A DNA stretch of 7,503 nucleotides from an uncultured Collinsella sp. (GCA_900757465.1 CAAENY010000080.1:1-7503); one strand, 5' to 3'; shown: positions 1 through 5,268, counted from the first letter of the stretch. A program made the numbers and translations. The notes: generated from the letters alone by a model not told the origin.

Positions 1-195
1 GGGCCCGTTCCCGAAGTACACCGTTGAATCGCACAGAGGGGAGGGATGCGAATCAAACTCAACAGGGCAGGCTTTTTCATCGCCTATTGCCCGCTCCGTT
101 GTTGAATAAAATATAGTTCACCGTGGTTTACTTTGCAGCATCAATATGAGCCGCCATAGCTTCTCCATAAGTTAGCCCCGGTAAACCTACAACGG
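1..195. other. Left-edge region, no supported gene
   Basis: This stretch is more AT-rich than the rest of the window, especially 100-180, and I recognise no gene in it. A minus-strand frame opens with ATG at 80-78 and runs off the left edge (MKKPALLSLIRIPPLCAIQR...). A GGAG lies about 13 bases upstream. Its codons (TTG, AGT, CGG, TGT) are unlike the neighbouring genes, so it is at best a weak candidate for the 5' end of a gene lying to the left. Two plus-strand frames are also open from the edge to about position 110 but show no family signature. A bulged hairpin, gggcaggc (65-72) against gcctattgccc (82-92), lies here without a T run. It could be degraded or laterally acquired spacer DNA. 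Confidence 0.2.
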
Positions 196-236
196 AAAAC
201 CGCCGCAAAGGGGACAGGCACCTTTGTGGTAGTTTT
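196..236 (-). repeat. REP-like hairpin, copy 1, probable terminator of the alkyltransferase-like gene
   Basis: The 16-base arms 196-211 and 221-236 pair with 13 Watson-Crick pairs, two G-T pairs and one mismatch. They enclose the 9-base loop GGACAGGCA (plus strand). The same loop and stem recur at 2241-2279 and, inverted, at 3201-3233. The element starts 17 bases past the stop codon at 253. Read on the minus strand the stem ends in GGTTTT, so it can act as an intrinsic terminator or 3' end stabiliser. This copy is the most diverged of the three: CGCCGC faces TGGTAG. Confidence 0.7.
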
Positions 237-252
237 GGCCACGGCAGATCTG

Positions 253-573
253 TTAGAGTCCGGCGGGCCAGCGACAGGCGCCCAGATCGACGTGCATGGG
301 GTCGACAAACGTCACGCCCTCCCCTAGCAAAAGCTCACGTTGAGCATCGGGACCGCCAAAAGCAAAACCCTCGCATATGCGCCCGTCGGCAAACACCACG
401 CGATGGCAGGGTATCTCGCCGGGGCGCGGATTGCTGTGCAGGGCATATCCCACGTACCGCGCACTTCGTGGACGACCGGCAAGCAGCGCCACCTGACCAT
501 ACGTGGCGACCATCCCTTCGGGGATCTGCTCGACCACCTCGTACACCCGTTCAAAAAAGCCCTCAGACGCCAT
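253..573 (-). CDS. MGMT-family alkyltransferase-like protein (short form)
   Basis: The 106-residue protein matches only the C-terminal DNA-binding domain of O6-alkylguanine-DNA alkyltransferases. Visible are the helix-turn-helix core ATYGQVALLAG (24-33), an arginine-finger equivalent in SARYVGYAL (R39), the SNP hinge (N48) and the active-site motif PCHRV with C56. The N-terminal ribonuclease-like domain of Ogt/Ada is absent. Alkyltransferase-like (ATL) proteins have the same size but usually replace the cysteine (for example PWHRV). Here the cysteine is kept, so it could transfer alkyl groups or act as a lesion sensor. The ATG at 573 is chosen because GGAGAAGGGAG stands just upstream. The frame stays open further upstream, but only by running through the 608-697 inverted repeat, which is implausible. 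Repair of O6-alkylguanine or lesion flagging is inferred from the family. Confidence 0.85.
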   Translation of the reverse strand: MASEGFFERVYEVVEQIPEGMVATYGQVALLAGRPRSARYVGYALHSNPRPGEIPCHRVVFADGRICEGFAFGGPDAQRELLLGEGVTFVDPMHVDLGACRWPAGL

Positions 574-607
574 CGCTCGCTCCCTTCTCCGCATTAACAG
601 CATAAAG

Positions 608-697
608 AAATGATCCCTTGGGGACGGAGGAAAACGGATCATTCGCGGCCTCCGTGCGGTCGATGATCCGTTTTCCTCCGTCCCCAAGGGATCATTT
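608..697. repeat. Perfect 35-bp inverted repeat with 20-base loop
   Basis: Arms 608-642 and 663-697 are exact reverse complements over 35 bases, separated by 643-662. The arm contains TGATCCCTTGGGGACGGAGG followed by AAAACGGATCAT. The element starts 14 bases past the degV stop codon (711) and ends 34 bases before the alkyltransferase ATG. A transcript leaving degV would fold into a very stable hairpin followed by a T-rich run (CATTTCTTTATG), so it probably ends or processes the degV message and insulates the next gene. The GGGGAC core links it to the other palindromes in the window. Such exactness suggests recent origin or active homogenisation. Confidence 0.9.
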
Positions 698-710
698 GTT
701 GGCAGGTTGG

Positions 711-1565
711 TTAGTTGGCGGGCTGGAAGAAGGCTACGGCTACGGCACCGGGGCCTACGTGGGTACCGATGGTGGCACCGATGGTGTGAACGGGCAGCTC
801 GCCCTCGGTGTGGCCAGCCCACAGTGCCGCGCTGTCCTCGATATACTTCTTGAGCACCGCATCCGAAAGGCCCGTATAGCCGAGCGCCAGCGGCATGGAA
901 AAGTCGATGCCGCCCGCCTTTTCGACCTTTTGGTTCAGCAGGTTGCGGCCGTTCTTGGAACCGCGCGCCTTTCCCAGCTGCACAATCAGACCGTCCTCGG
1001 CAGCTACCACGGGCTTTACGTTGAGCAGCGTACCCACGGCGCCGGCAGCAGCAGACAGGCGACCGCCGCGCACCAGGTACTCCAGCGTCTCGAGCAGGCC
1101 GATAACCACCACGCGGTCGCGCACGGCCTCGACCGCCGCCGCGATCTGGGCCGCGCTACGGCCCTCGTCCACCAAGCGCAGCGCATACTCAACCAGAATG
1201 CGTTCACCCAGGGTGACGTTGTTGCTATCAACCACGTACACATCGCCGCCCGGCGCCTCGGCTAGTGCGGTACGGGCGCTCTGATTGGTGCCCGACAGCT
1301 TAGCGCCCACGGTAATAATCACAGCCTCATCGCCGGCTTCGCGAATCTCGGCGATAGCCTGCGAGAACGCGTACGGGTTGACCTGGCCGGTCTTGGGCAG
1401 CTCATCGCGCTCCACGAGCATCTCGTAAAAGCGCTGGTGATCGATGTCGACGCCATCCATGTACACATCGGTGCCAAAGGTGACGGACAGCGGCAAAACG
1501 TCCAGTGCCGGGTGCTCGGCCGGCGACATATCGCTTGCGGAATCGGTAATAATGCGGACGGACAT
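711..1565 (-). CDS. DegV family fatty-acid-binding protein
   Basis: This 284-residue protein has the usual DegV/FakB length and plan. Family positions seen are the N-terminal RIITDSASD (4-12), PKTGQVNP (57-64, in place of the common TSQPS), GAKLSGTNQSA (87-97), LEYLVRGGRLS (161-171), LNVKPV (181-186) and the C-terminal IGATIGTHVGPGAVAVAFF (262-280). In known FakB proteins these regions bind a fatty acid and present it to the kinase FakA, which makes acyl-phosphate for phospholipid synthesis. No FakA lies in this window. The ATG at 1565 is preceded by AAAGGA with 6-base spacing. An upstream in-frame ATG would add 16 residues but has no such site. The marR gene lies 120 bases upstream in the same direction, and the perfect inverted repeat follows the stop. 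Fatty-acid binding is family knowledge; the ligand is unknown. Confidence 0.92.
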   Translation of the reverse strand: MSVRIITDSASDMSPAEHPALDVLPLSVTFGTDVYMDGVDIDHQRFYEMLVERDELPKTGQVNPYAFSQAIAEIREAGDEAVIITVGAKLSGTNQSARTALAEAPGGDVYVVDSNNVTLGERILVEYALRLVDEGRSAAQIAAAVEAVRDRVVVIGLLETLEYLVRGGRLSAAAGAVGTLLNVKPVVAAEDGLIVQLGKARGSKNGRNLLNQKVEKAGGIDFSMPLALGYTGLSDAVLKKYIEDSAALWAGHTEGELPVHTIGATIGTHVGPGAVAVAFFQPAN

Positions 1566-1654
1566 AGCGAATCCTTTCTTGCGCAGGTCCCGCGCAGGGA
1601 ATTTTGACAACAATGCCCCGGCACGGTATACGCGCTTAAAACGGGACGATGCAG

Positions 1655-1671
1655 TTGTTAATGGGTAGCAA
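1655..1671. promoter_or_regulatory. Candidate MarR operator, site A (marR-degV spacer)
   Basis: TTGTTA-ATGGG-TAGCAA is an imperfect palindrome with arms matching at 5 of 6 positions. It lies between marR and degV, about 90 bases upstream of the degV start. It shares the core TGYTAAYGGGTA with a site upstream of marR (2163-2180). MarR proteins commonly bind 16-20 base imperfect palindromes near their own genes. Assignment to this regulator is inference. Confidence 0.35.
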
Positions 1672-1685
1672 ATGCCTTGGCGGCC

Positions 1686-2135
1686 TTAGATCTCGCGCAG
1701 GGTGTTGAGAATCGTGCGCAGCGACGCATACATCTGCTCGCGCTGCTCCACACCCATAGCCTTACCGGTGGTATCGAGCACCTCGCGAATGATGCGGTCC
1801 GCCTCGCTCATGCTCTCGCCGCCCAGAGCGGTCAGGCGCACCGGAGCACGATACTTAACGGCGGCATCGCCCGAATCATCGACCTCGACGTAGCCACCCT
1901 CCTCCAGATGCGCGAGCGTACGCGAGACGGCGGCGCGGGTCACGCCTGCCATGCGAGCCAGGTCGGCGCCAGTCAGGCCATCCTTGCTGCGCTCAAGATA
2001 GTACAGGCACATAACGTCGGAGCCCTTGAGACCCAGCCTAGCGCCCTCAGACGTCTTAATGCGCTGGATCTCCTTGTAGAGTCCGCTGATCAGTCCGACA
2101 AAGTCCTCGAAACGTGTCTCGTCGCTCTGCTGCAT
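1686..2135 (-). CDS. MarR family transcriptional regulator
   Basis: The 149-residue protein has the standard MarR size and order: an N-terminal dimerisation helix (about 8-28), a winged helix-turn-helix at about 38-95 and C-terminal dimer helices (105-149). The recognition region reads LTGADLARMAGVTRAAVSRT (54-73), followed by LAHLEEGGYVEVDDSG, the beta-hairpin wing. MarR proteins act as dimers whose DNA binding is usually released by a small ligand. The ATG at 2135 has AAAGGCGGT upstream. The degV gene follows after 120 bases on the same strand, which suggests degV or lipid metabolism as a possible target, as with the fatty-acid regulator FabT in Firmicutes. That link is inference. No strong hairpin follows the stop, so marR and degV may be partly cotranscribed. 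Confidence 0.93.
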   Translation of the reverse strand: MQQSDETRFEDFVGLISGLYKEIQRIKTSEGARLGLKGSDVMCLYYLERSKDGLTGADLARMAGVTRAAVSRTLAHLEEGGYVEVDDSGDAAVKYRAPVRLTALGGESMSEADRIIREVLDTTGKAMGVEQREQMYASLRTILNTLREI

Positions 2136-2162
2136 GGGAGACGACCGCCTTTCGCTTGCATA

Positions 2163-2180
2163 ATGCTAACGGGTAAACAT
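2163..2180. promoter_or_regulatory. Candidate MarR operator, site B
   Basis: ATGCTAACG-GGTAAACAT is an 18-base imperfect palindrome with 6 of 9 positions symmetric, 27 bases upstream of the marR ATG. It shares TGYTAAYGGGTA with site A, 10 of those 12 bases being identical. A small perfect hairpin, GTCGC-ATAAG-GCGAC, sits next to it at 2185-2199. The position fits autoregulation. Binding by this protein is inferred only from placement and similarity. Confidence 0.35.
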
Positions 2181-2220
2181 CTTAGTCGCATAAGGCGACA
2201 CCCGTACCCAAATACCCCAT

Positions 2221-2237
2221 TTGTTAACCCATCAACA
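2221..2237. promoter_or_regulatory. Possible further MarR site C
   Basis: TTGTTAACCCATCAACA shares the exact 7-mer TTGTTAA with site A, and its reverse strand reads TGATGGGTTA, close to the TAAYGGGTA core. Its inner symmetry is weak (TGTT...AACA). It is 86 bases upstream of the marR ATG, next to REP copy 2. This is the weakest of the three candidates. Confidence 0.22.
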
Positions 2238-2240
2238 TAA

Positions 2241-2279
2241 AAACCACCACAAAGGGGACAGGCACCTTTGTGGTGGTTT
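2241..2279 (-). terminator. REP-like hairpin, copy 2, terminator-like
   Basis: Arms AAACCACCACAAAGG (2241-2255) and CCTTTGTGGTGGTTT (2265-2279) pair perfectly over 15 bases around the loop GGACAGGCA. It starts 27 bases past the stop of the B3/B4 gene (2306). On the minus strand the stem runs into GGTTTTTATG, the best T run of the three copies. A working intrinsic terminator for the B3/B4 transcript is therefore likely, and it would separate that gene from marR. Confidence 0.75.
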
Positions 2280-2305
2280 GGGGCATCAATAGGTTCTAGG
2301 CGCCG

Positions 2306-3025
2306 CTACAGTTCCACGCAAGGATTGTCGCGGGTCACAAGCGTCTTAATGACAACCGTCGCTCCCAGATAGCGCTCAAGCAGCTCGGCTAAGCGATCGA
2401 TCGCAGCCTGGCAATCCCCCATCCGCTCGGGCTCCACGCACTCAATCGCCAGGAACGCATCGGCCGAATCATCGGACAGCGCCGTGCGAACGCCGTCGCG
2501 CCAGTTCCAGCAGCGGCACACAGCGCCCGCATCGTCGATGTAGGCGAGCTCGCCGGGCAGCGTCGGATCGTCCGCCTCCTCGCCAAGCGGCAAGAACGCA
2601 TCGCCACCGTCGGTCACCTTCAGGCGAAGGTCCCCCTCGATCGCATGCAGATCCTCGCCTCCCACGGGCAGCGCGTAGGTCAGCGACACCGTGTTGTAAA
2701 TATCCACCGCGGGCGTAATGTGGCCCACCGGCTTGCCTTTGAGCACGCGTTTGAGCAAGTTCTCGATCGAGCAGCGCGCGCCTTTCTTGGTCTTGAACAG
2801 ACGATAGGCCTCGCGCCATGCCTTGACCGGTGCGTTCTCGCTGATAGTGTCGCTGGTCAGATGACGCTCCGCATCGATATTGGCGCGGTCGAGCAACGCC
2901 GCAATCGCATCCACGTCCTCTTGAGGAATCTGAGCCGTGGGCTTCATGCCCTCCACGACCACAACACCGACCGCTGCCTGCGGAAACAGCTCCCAGAATG
3001 AATCCTCGGCAATAAAGCTCTTCAT
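2306..3025 (-). CDS. Stand-alone B3/B4 domain protein (PheRS beta-like)
   Basis: The 239-residue protein is made essentially of one B3/B4 domain, the module that in the beta subunit of phenylalanyl-tRNA synthetase holds the editing site. The family core is clear: PVKAWREAYRLF (66-77), SIENLLKRVLKGKP (86-99), AVDIYNTVSLTYALPVGGED (106-125), IEGDLRL (129-135), FLPLG (144-148), PGELAYID (157-164) and CRCWNWRDGVRT (170-181). The catalytic synthetase domains are missing, so it does not charge tRNA itself. Trans-editing of mischarged tRNA or another RNA-related role is plausible but not shown by the sequence. The ATG at 3025 is chosen because GAAGGGAG lies 5 bases upstream. An ATG five codons earlier (3040) has no ribosome site. 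It appears to be a single-gene unit, with its own candidate promoter at 3170-3198 and a hairpin after its stop. Confidence 0.9.
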   Translation of the reverse strand: MKSFIAEDSFWELFPQAAVGVVVVEGMKPTAQIPQEDVDAIAALLDRANIDAERHLTSDTISENAPVKAWREAYRLFKTKKGARCSIENLLKRVLKGKPVGHITPAVDIYNTVSLTYALPVGGEDLHAIEGDLRLKVTDGGDAFLPLGEEADDPTLPGELAYIDDAGAVCRCWNWRDGVRTALSDDSADAFLAIECVEPERMGDCQAAIDRLAELLERYLGATVVIKTLVTRDNPCVEL

Positions 3026-3053
3026 ACGCTCTCCCTTCATTGTGCGCGCCCGA

Positions 3054-3084
3054 GTGAGGGCGCCTAAACAAAAAGCGCCCTTAC
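3054..3084. other. Hairpin in the leader of the B3/B4 gene
   Basis: GTGAGGGCGC (3054-3063) pairs with GCGCCCTTAC (3075-3084) at 9 of 10 positions around an A-rich loop (T-rich in the minus-strand transcript). It lies 28 bases upstream of the B3/B4 start codon, inside the presumed leader. No T run follows the stem on either strand, so it does not look like a simple terminator. A role in translation control or mRNA stability is possible but unsupported. Confidence 0.5.
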
Positions 3085-3133
3085 AACGGCCACCTTCAAA
3101 GTCCTACGGTGCCGTCACAAGAACGCTTGCGCT

Positions 3134-3155
3134 GTCCCCATCCGGAGAAGGGGAC
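3134..3155. repeat. Small GTCCCC/GGGGAC palindrome
   Basis: GTCCCC (3134-3139) and GGGGAC (3150-3155) form six perfect pairs around a 10-base centre containing the palindrome TCCGGA. It lies in the leader between the candidate promoter at 3170-3198 and the B3/B4 gene. It repeats the GGGGAC core seen in the larger palindromes of the window. Confidence 0.5.
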
Positions 3156-3169
3156 GATATGTCAGGCGT

Positions 3170-3198
3170 ATTGTAACCCGAGTCATCCACGCGAGCAA
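3170..3198 (-). promoter_or_regulatory. Candidate promoter of the B3/B4 gene
   Basis: On the minus strand TTGCTC (3198-3193) and TACAAT (3175-3170) are separated by exactly 17 bases. The -10 matches the consensus at 5 of 6 positions; the -35 is weak, matching 3 of 6. The -35 overlaps the T run at the end of REP copy 3, so a terminator is followed directly by a promoter. The start site would fall near 3163, giving a leader of roughly 135 bases. Confidence 0.35.
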
Positions 3199-3200
3199 AA

Positions 3201-3233
3201 CCACCACAAAGGTGCCTGTCCCCTTTGTGGTGG
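3201..3233 (-). terminator. REP-like hairpin, copy 3 (inverted), terminator of pckA
   Basis: CCACCACAAAGG (3201-3212) and CCTTTGTGGTGG (3222-3233) pair perfectly over 12 bases. The loop TGCCTGTCC is the reverse complement of the loop in copies 1 and 2, so this copy is inserted the other way round. It starts 20 bases past the pckA stop (3253). The minus-strand stem ends in GGTTTTGC, consistent with transcription termination. Confidence 0.7.
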
Positions 3234-3252
3234 ATATGGACTCACGGCGAAG

Positions 3253-4923
3253 CTAGTGGCGGAGTCCCAGCAGGCCGCGGCCGCGATGACGGGCCTCAGC
3301 GGACACCTGGGCATGCGGGCCGGCGGCCTTGACAGACTCGGGCAGGTGCGAGTACTTCTTCTCGAAGTTCTCCTCGAACATCACCGCCAGGTTGTGCGCG
3401 GCCTCGTCATAGCGCGCGGTGCTCTGCCAGTATTGGCGCGGCACCAGGATGCCATCGGGCACGCCGTGGCACGTCGTGGGAATGTCGACGTTAAAGATGT
3501 CGTCGTGCACGAACTCGCTGTCCTCGATGGTACCATCGAGGGCGCGCGCGACCAGCGAGCGCGTGTAGGCCAGCTCGATGCGATGGCCCACGCCGTAGCC
3601 GCCGCCAATCCAGCCGGTGTTGACCAGGTACACGCGCGTGCGGCCGTCGGCAATGCGCTCGCCAAGCATCTTGGCGTAAACCATGGGGTCGAGCGGCATA
3701 AACGGCTCGCCGAACAGCGAAGAAAACGTGGGCGTGGGCTCGGTGACGCCGACCTCGGTGCCGGGAATCTTAGCCGTAAAGCCCGTCACAAAGTGGTACA
3801 TGGCGGCATCGGCCGTCAGGCGTGAGATGGGCGGCAGCACGCCAAAAGCGTCGCAAGTCAGGAACAGCACGACACTCGGAGTGGTGCCCATGCCCTTAGT
3901 CCACGCGTTAGGAATGTGCTCCACGGGATAGGCCACGCGCGTGTTGTGCGTGATCGAGATGTCGTCATAGTTGGGCTTGCGGTTCTCGTCGAGCACCACG
4001 TTTTCGCAAATGGCGCCAAAACGGACGGCGTTGAAGATCTCGGGCTCGTGGAAGGCGTCCAGGCCCTCGCATTTTGCGTAGCAGCCACCCTCAATGTTGA
4101 AGATACCCATGTCGGACCAACCGTGCTCGTCGTCGCCGATCAGCAGGCGCGTGGGATTGGCCGAAAGCGTGGTCTTGCCGGTGCCGGACAGGCCAAAGAA
4201 CACGGCGGTCTCGTGCGTGACGGGATCCATGCTGGCCGAGCAGTGCATGGGCAGCACGTCGTCCTCGACGGGCAGCAGGTAATTCATAACGCTGAAGATG
4301 GACTTTTTGATCTCGCCGGAGTAGCCGGTACCCGCGACCAAAATCACGCGCTCCTGGAAGTTGATGACCACGGCGGCGCTGGAGTTGAGGCCCTTGATGG
4401 CAGGGTCGCATTGGTAGCCCGGCGCGGCGAGCACGCAGAAGTCCGGCTCGCCGGTGCGCGCGATTTCGCGGGCGAGCGGGCGGGCGAGCATCTGCTTAAT
4501 GAAGAGCGCCTGGCTGGCACGCTCGCAGGCGACGAGCAGGCGGCGCGTATGGTTGCGGTCGGCGCCGGCCATGCCGCGGGTGACGAACACATCGCGCTCG
4601 TTGAGATAGTCGACGATGCCGGCTTTGATGACCTCGTAGCTTTCGACGGACAGCGGGCGGTTGACGGCGCCCCAGGCAATCTTGTCGTGGACATCGGGGG
4701 TGTCAACGATAAAGCGGTCGTTGGGCGAACGTCCGGTACGCTCCCCCGTCTCGATCACCAGCGCGCCGTTGGATGCCATGCGGCCTTCGTTGCGGCGGAT
4801 GGCATGCTCGACGAGCTCGGCTGCCGGCAGGTCAACCAGCAGGCGGGGCTGGTTCTCAGCGGGGTCTTCGACCAGCGTAATGCCAAAATTGGACAGAACT
4901 TCTGCAGGGGTAACACCAGGCAT
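3253..4923 (-). CDS. pckA: Phosphoenolpyruvate carboxykinase (ATP-type)
   Basis: The 556-residue cytosolic enzyme interconverts oxaloacetate plus ATP with PEP, CO2 and ADP. ATP-type motifs are all present: TGRSPNDRF (63-71, R65), YSGEIKKSIFS (201-211, K206/K207), LPMHCSA (H227), P-loop GLSGTGKTT (244-252, K250, T251), metal-binding IGDDEHGW (262-269, D264/D265), NTRVAYP (R329), CDAFGVLPPISRLTAD (357-372) and TEPTPTFSSLFG. In fermentative gut bacteria it often runs towards oxaloacetate, saving energy on the way to C4 acids; the direction here is not visible. The ATG at 4923 has AAAGGAGG upstream. A frame open 38 codons further has no such site. The usual family C-terminus (near ..KAAGP, about 536) is followed by some 20 extra residues rich in His, Arg and Ala. 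Upstream lie palindromes at 4965-4980 and 4998-5013; a REP-like terminator follows the stop. Confidence 0.97.
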   Translation of the reverse strand: MPGVTPAEVLSNFGITLVEDPAENQPRLLVDLPAAELVEHAIRRNEGRMASNGALVIETGERTGRSPNDRFIVDTPDVHDKIAWGAVNRPLSVESYEVIKAGIVDYLNERDVFVTRGMAGADRNHTRRLLVACERASQALFIKQMLARPLAREIARTGEPDFCVLAAPGYQCDPAIKGLNSSAAVVINFQERVILVAGTGYSGEIKKSIFSVMNYLLPVEDDVLPMHCSASMDPVTHETAVFFGLSGTGKTTLSANPTRLLIGDDEHGWSDMGIFNIEGGCYAKCEGLDAFHEPEIFNAVRFGAICENVVLDENRKPNYDDISITHNTRVAYPVEHIPNAWTKGMGTTPSVVLFLTCDAFGVLPPISRLTADAAMYHFVTGFTAKIPGTEVGVTEPTPTFSSLFGEPFMPLDPMVYAKMLGERIADGRTRVYLVNTGWIGGGYGVGHRIELAYTRSLVARALDGTIEDSEFVHDDIFNVDIPTTCHGVPDGILVPRQYWQSTARYDEAAHNLAVMFEENFEKKYSHLPESVKAAGPHAQVSAEARHRGRGLLGLRH

Positions 4924-4964
4924 GGGGCCTCCTTTAAAAACGCGGCACGTGGACGCGGCGCGCA

Positions 4965-4980
4965 CTTTACTCACGTAAAG
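4965..4980. promoter_or_regulatory. Palindrome CTTTAC-TCAC-GTAAAG in the pckA leader
   Basis: Perfect 6-base arms lie around a 4-base centre, 42 bases upstream of the pckA ATG. It could be an operator near or just after the transcription start, or a small mRNA hairpin. I find no convincing -35/-10 pair nearby to fix its position relative to the promoter. Confidence 0.4.
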
Positions 4981-4997
4981 CCCGTTGTACCCGATAT

Positions 4998-5013
4998 GCA
5001 AAAACGTTTTTGC
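4998..5013. promoter_or_regulatory. LacI-type operator candidate upstream of pckA
   Basis: GCAAAAACGTTTTTGC is a perfect 16-base palindrome with a central CG, about 75 bases upstream of the pckA start. LacI/GalR-family operators, including catabolite (cre) sites, are typically 14-16 base palindromes centred on CG with A/T-rich flanks such as AAACGTTT. A gluconeogenic or anaplerotic gene is a sensible target for a sugar-responsive regulator. A GC-rich hairpin (GGGCGG-CAAGC-CCGCCC, 5019-5035) lies next to it. The regulator itself is not in this window, so the assignment is by site form only. Confidence 0.5.
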
Positions 5014-5064
5014 GGCAAGGGCGGCAAGCCCGCCCAACGGTCAAAAATCGCAGGCAAGCGGCCC

Positions 5065-5138
5065 AGTCATTGGGGACGTTCTTAAACGACTAGTCATTGG
5101 GGACACTCTTGAACAGGCAACATTCAAGGAGCGTCCCC
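5065..5138. repeat. Tandem AGTCATTGGGGAC repeats with hairpin
   Basis: AGTCATTGGGGAC occurs at 5065-5077 and 5092-5104, a 27-base period. Each copy continues with related bases: GTTCTTAAAC in the first, ACTCTTGAAC in the second. The second copy also pairs with downstream sequence: GGGGACACTCTTGAA (5099-5113) against TTCAAGGAGCGTCCCC (5123-5138), one mismatch and one bulge. This is a repeat cluster in the divergent pckA/flippase spacer, with no coding potential that I can see. Confidence 0.75.
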
Positions 5139-5142
5139 GGAT

Positions 5143-5200
5143 GCCGGCACTTAGGGACGTTCCCAAAGTGCCGGCACATAAGGAACGTCCCTAAGTGCCG
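5143..5200. repeat. Three-armed GGGACGTTCC palindrome cluster
   Basis: Arms CGGCACTTAGGGACGTTCC (5145-5163) and its exact reverse complement (5182-5200) flank a loop holding the self-palindrome GTGCCGGCAC (5168-5177). The loop and left arm can pair instead: TGCCGGCACTT (5143-5153) with AAGTGCCGGCA (5166-5176), plus GGGA with TCCC. The left arm therefore has two mutually exclusive partners. It resembles a REP cluster that can switch between two folds or form a cruciform. It lies 103 bases upstream of the flippase start codon. Confidence 0.8.
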
Positions 5201-5226
5201 ACTACTGAATGGCGCCGCCGAAATTA

Positions 5227-5243
5227 TTGAACAACCTGTTCAA
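5227..5243. promoter_or_regulatory. Operator candidate TTGAACA-ACC-TGTTCAA
   Basis: This is a perfect 17-base palindrome with 7-base arms and a 3-base centre. It ends 25 bases upstream of a TATACT -10 element, so it would sit at or just upstream of the -35 region of the flippase promoter. Its form is typical of sites for dimeric helix-turn-helix regulators such as the TetR family. The cognate protein cannot be identified from the window; the marR gene here shows no similar site next to it. Confidence 0.55.
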
Positions 5244-5268
5244 AAACACGAATGGATACCACCGCGAC

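Noticed and set aside
47..106. A 19-codon plus-strand ORF after a GGGGAGGG sequence at the left edge
   Set aside because: The purine run touches the ATG, giving no workable spacing, and the peptide has no distinguishing feature.
574..822. N-terminal extension of the alkyltransferase-like protein to 189 residues
   Set aside because: It would translate the 35-bp inverted repeat and overlap the degV 3' end; the ATG at 573 has a good ribosome site and gives the family's normal length.
618..1265. A 215-codon plus-strand frame covering the inverted repeat and the degV complement
   Set aside because: It overlaps degV almost fully, starts inside the inverted repeat and shows no recognisable domain.
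3026..3125. T-box riboswitch in the leader of the tRNA-synthetase-like gene
   Set aside because: AAGGTGGCCG is only superficially like the conserved T-box sequence; the UGGNACCGCG match, a specifier stem and a following terminator are absent.
4924..5037. Longer pckA start adding 38 residues
   Set aside because: It lacks a ribosome site, includes the palindromic regulatory region and is not needed for any PEPCK domain.
3916..5085. A 389-codon open frame on the plus strand opposite pckA
   Set aside because: It is antisense to an unmistakable pckA and has low-complexity V/A/G/D-rich sequence, as expected from the complement of a GC-rich gene; no family motif.
5065..5200. CRISPR array
   Set aside because: Only two direct units with a 27-base period and no unique spacers of uniform length; the rest is inverted, not direct, repetition.
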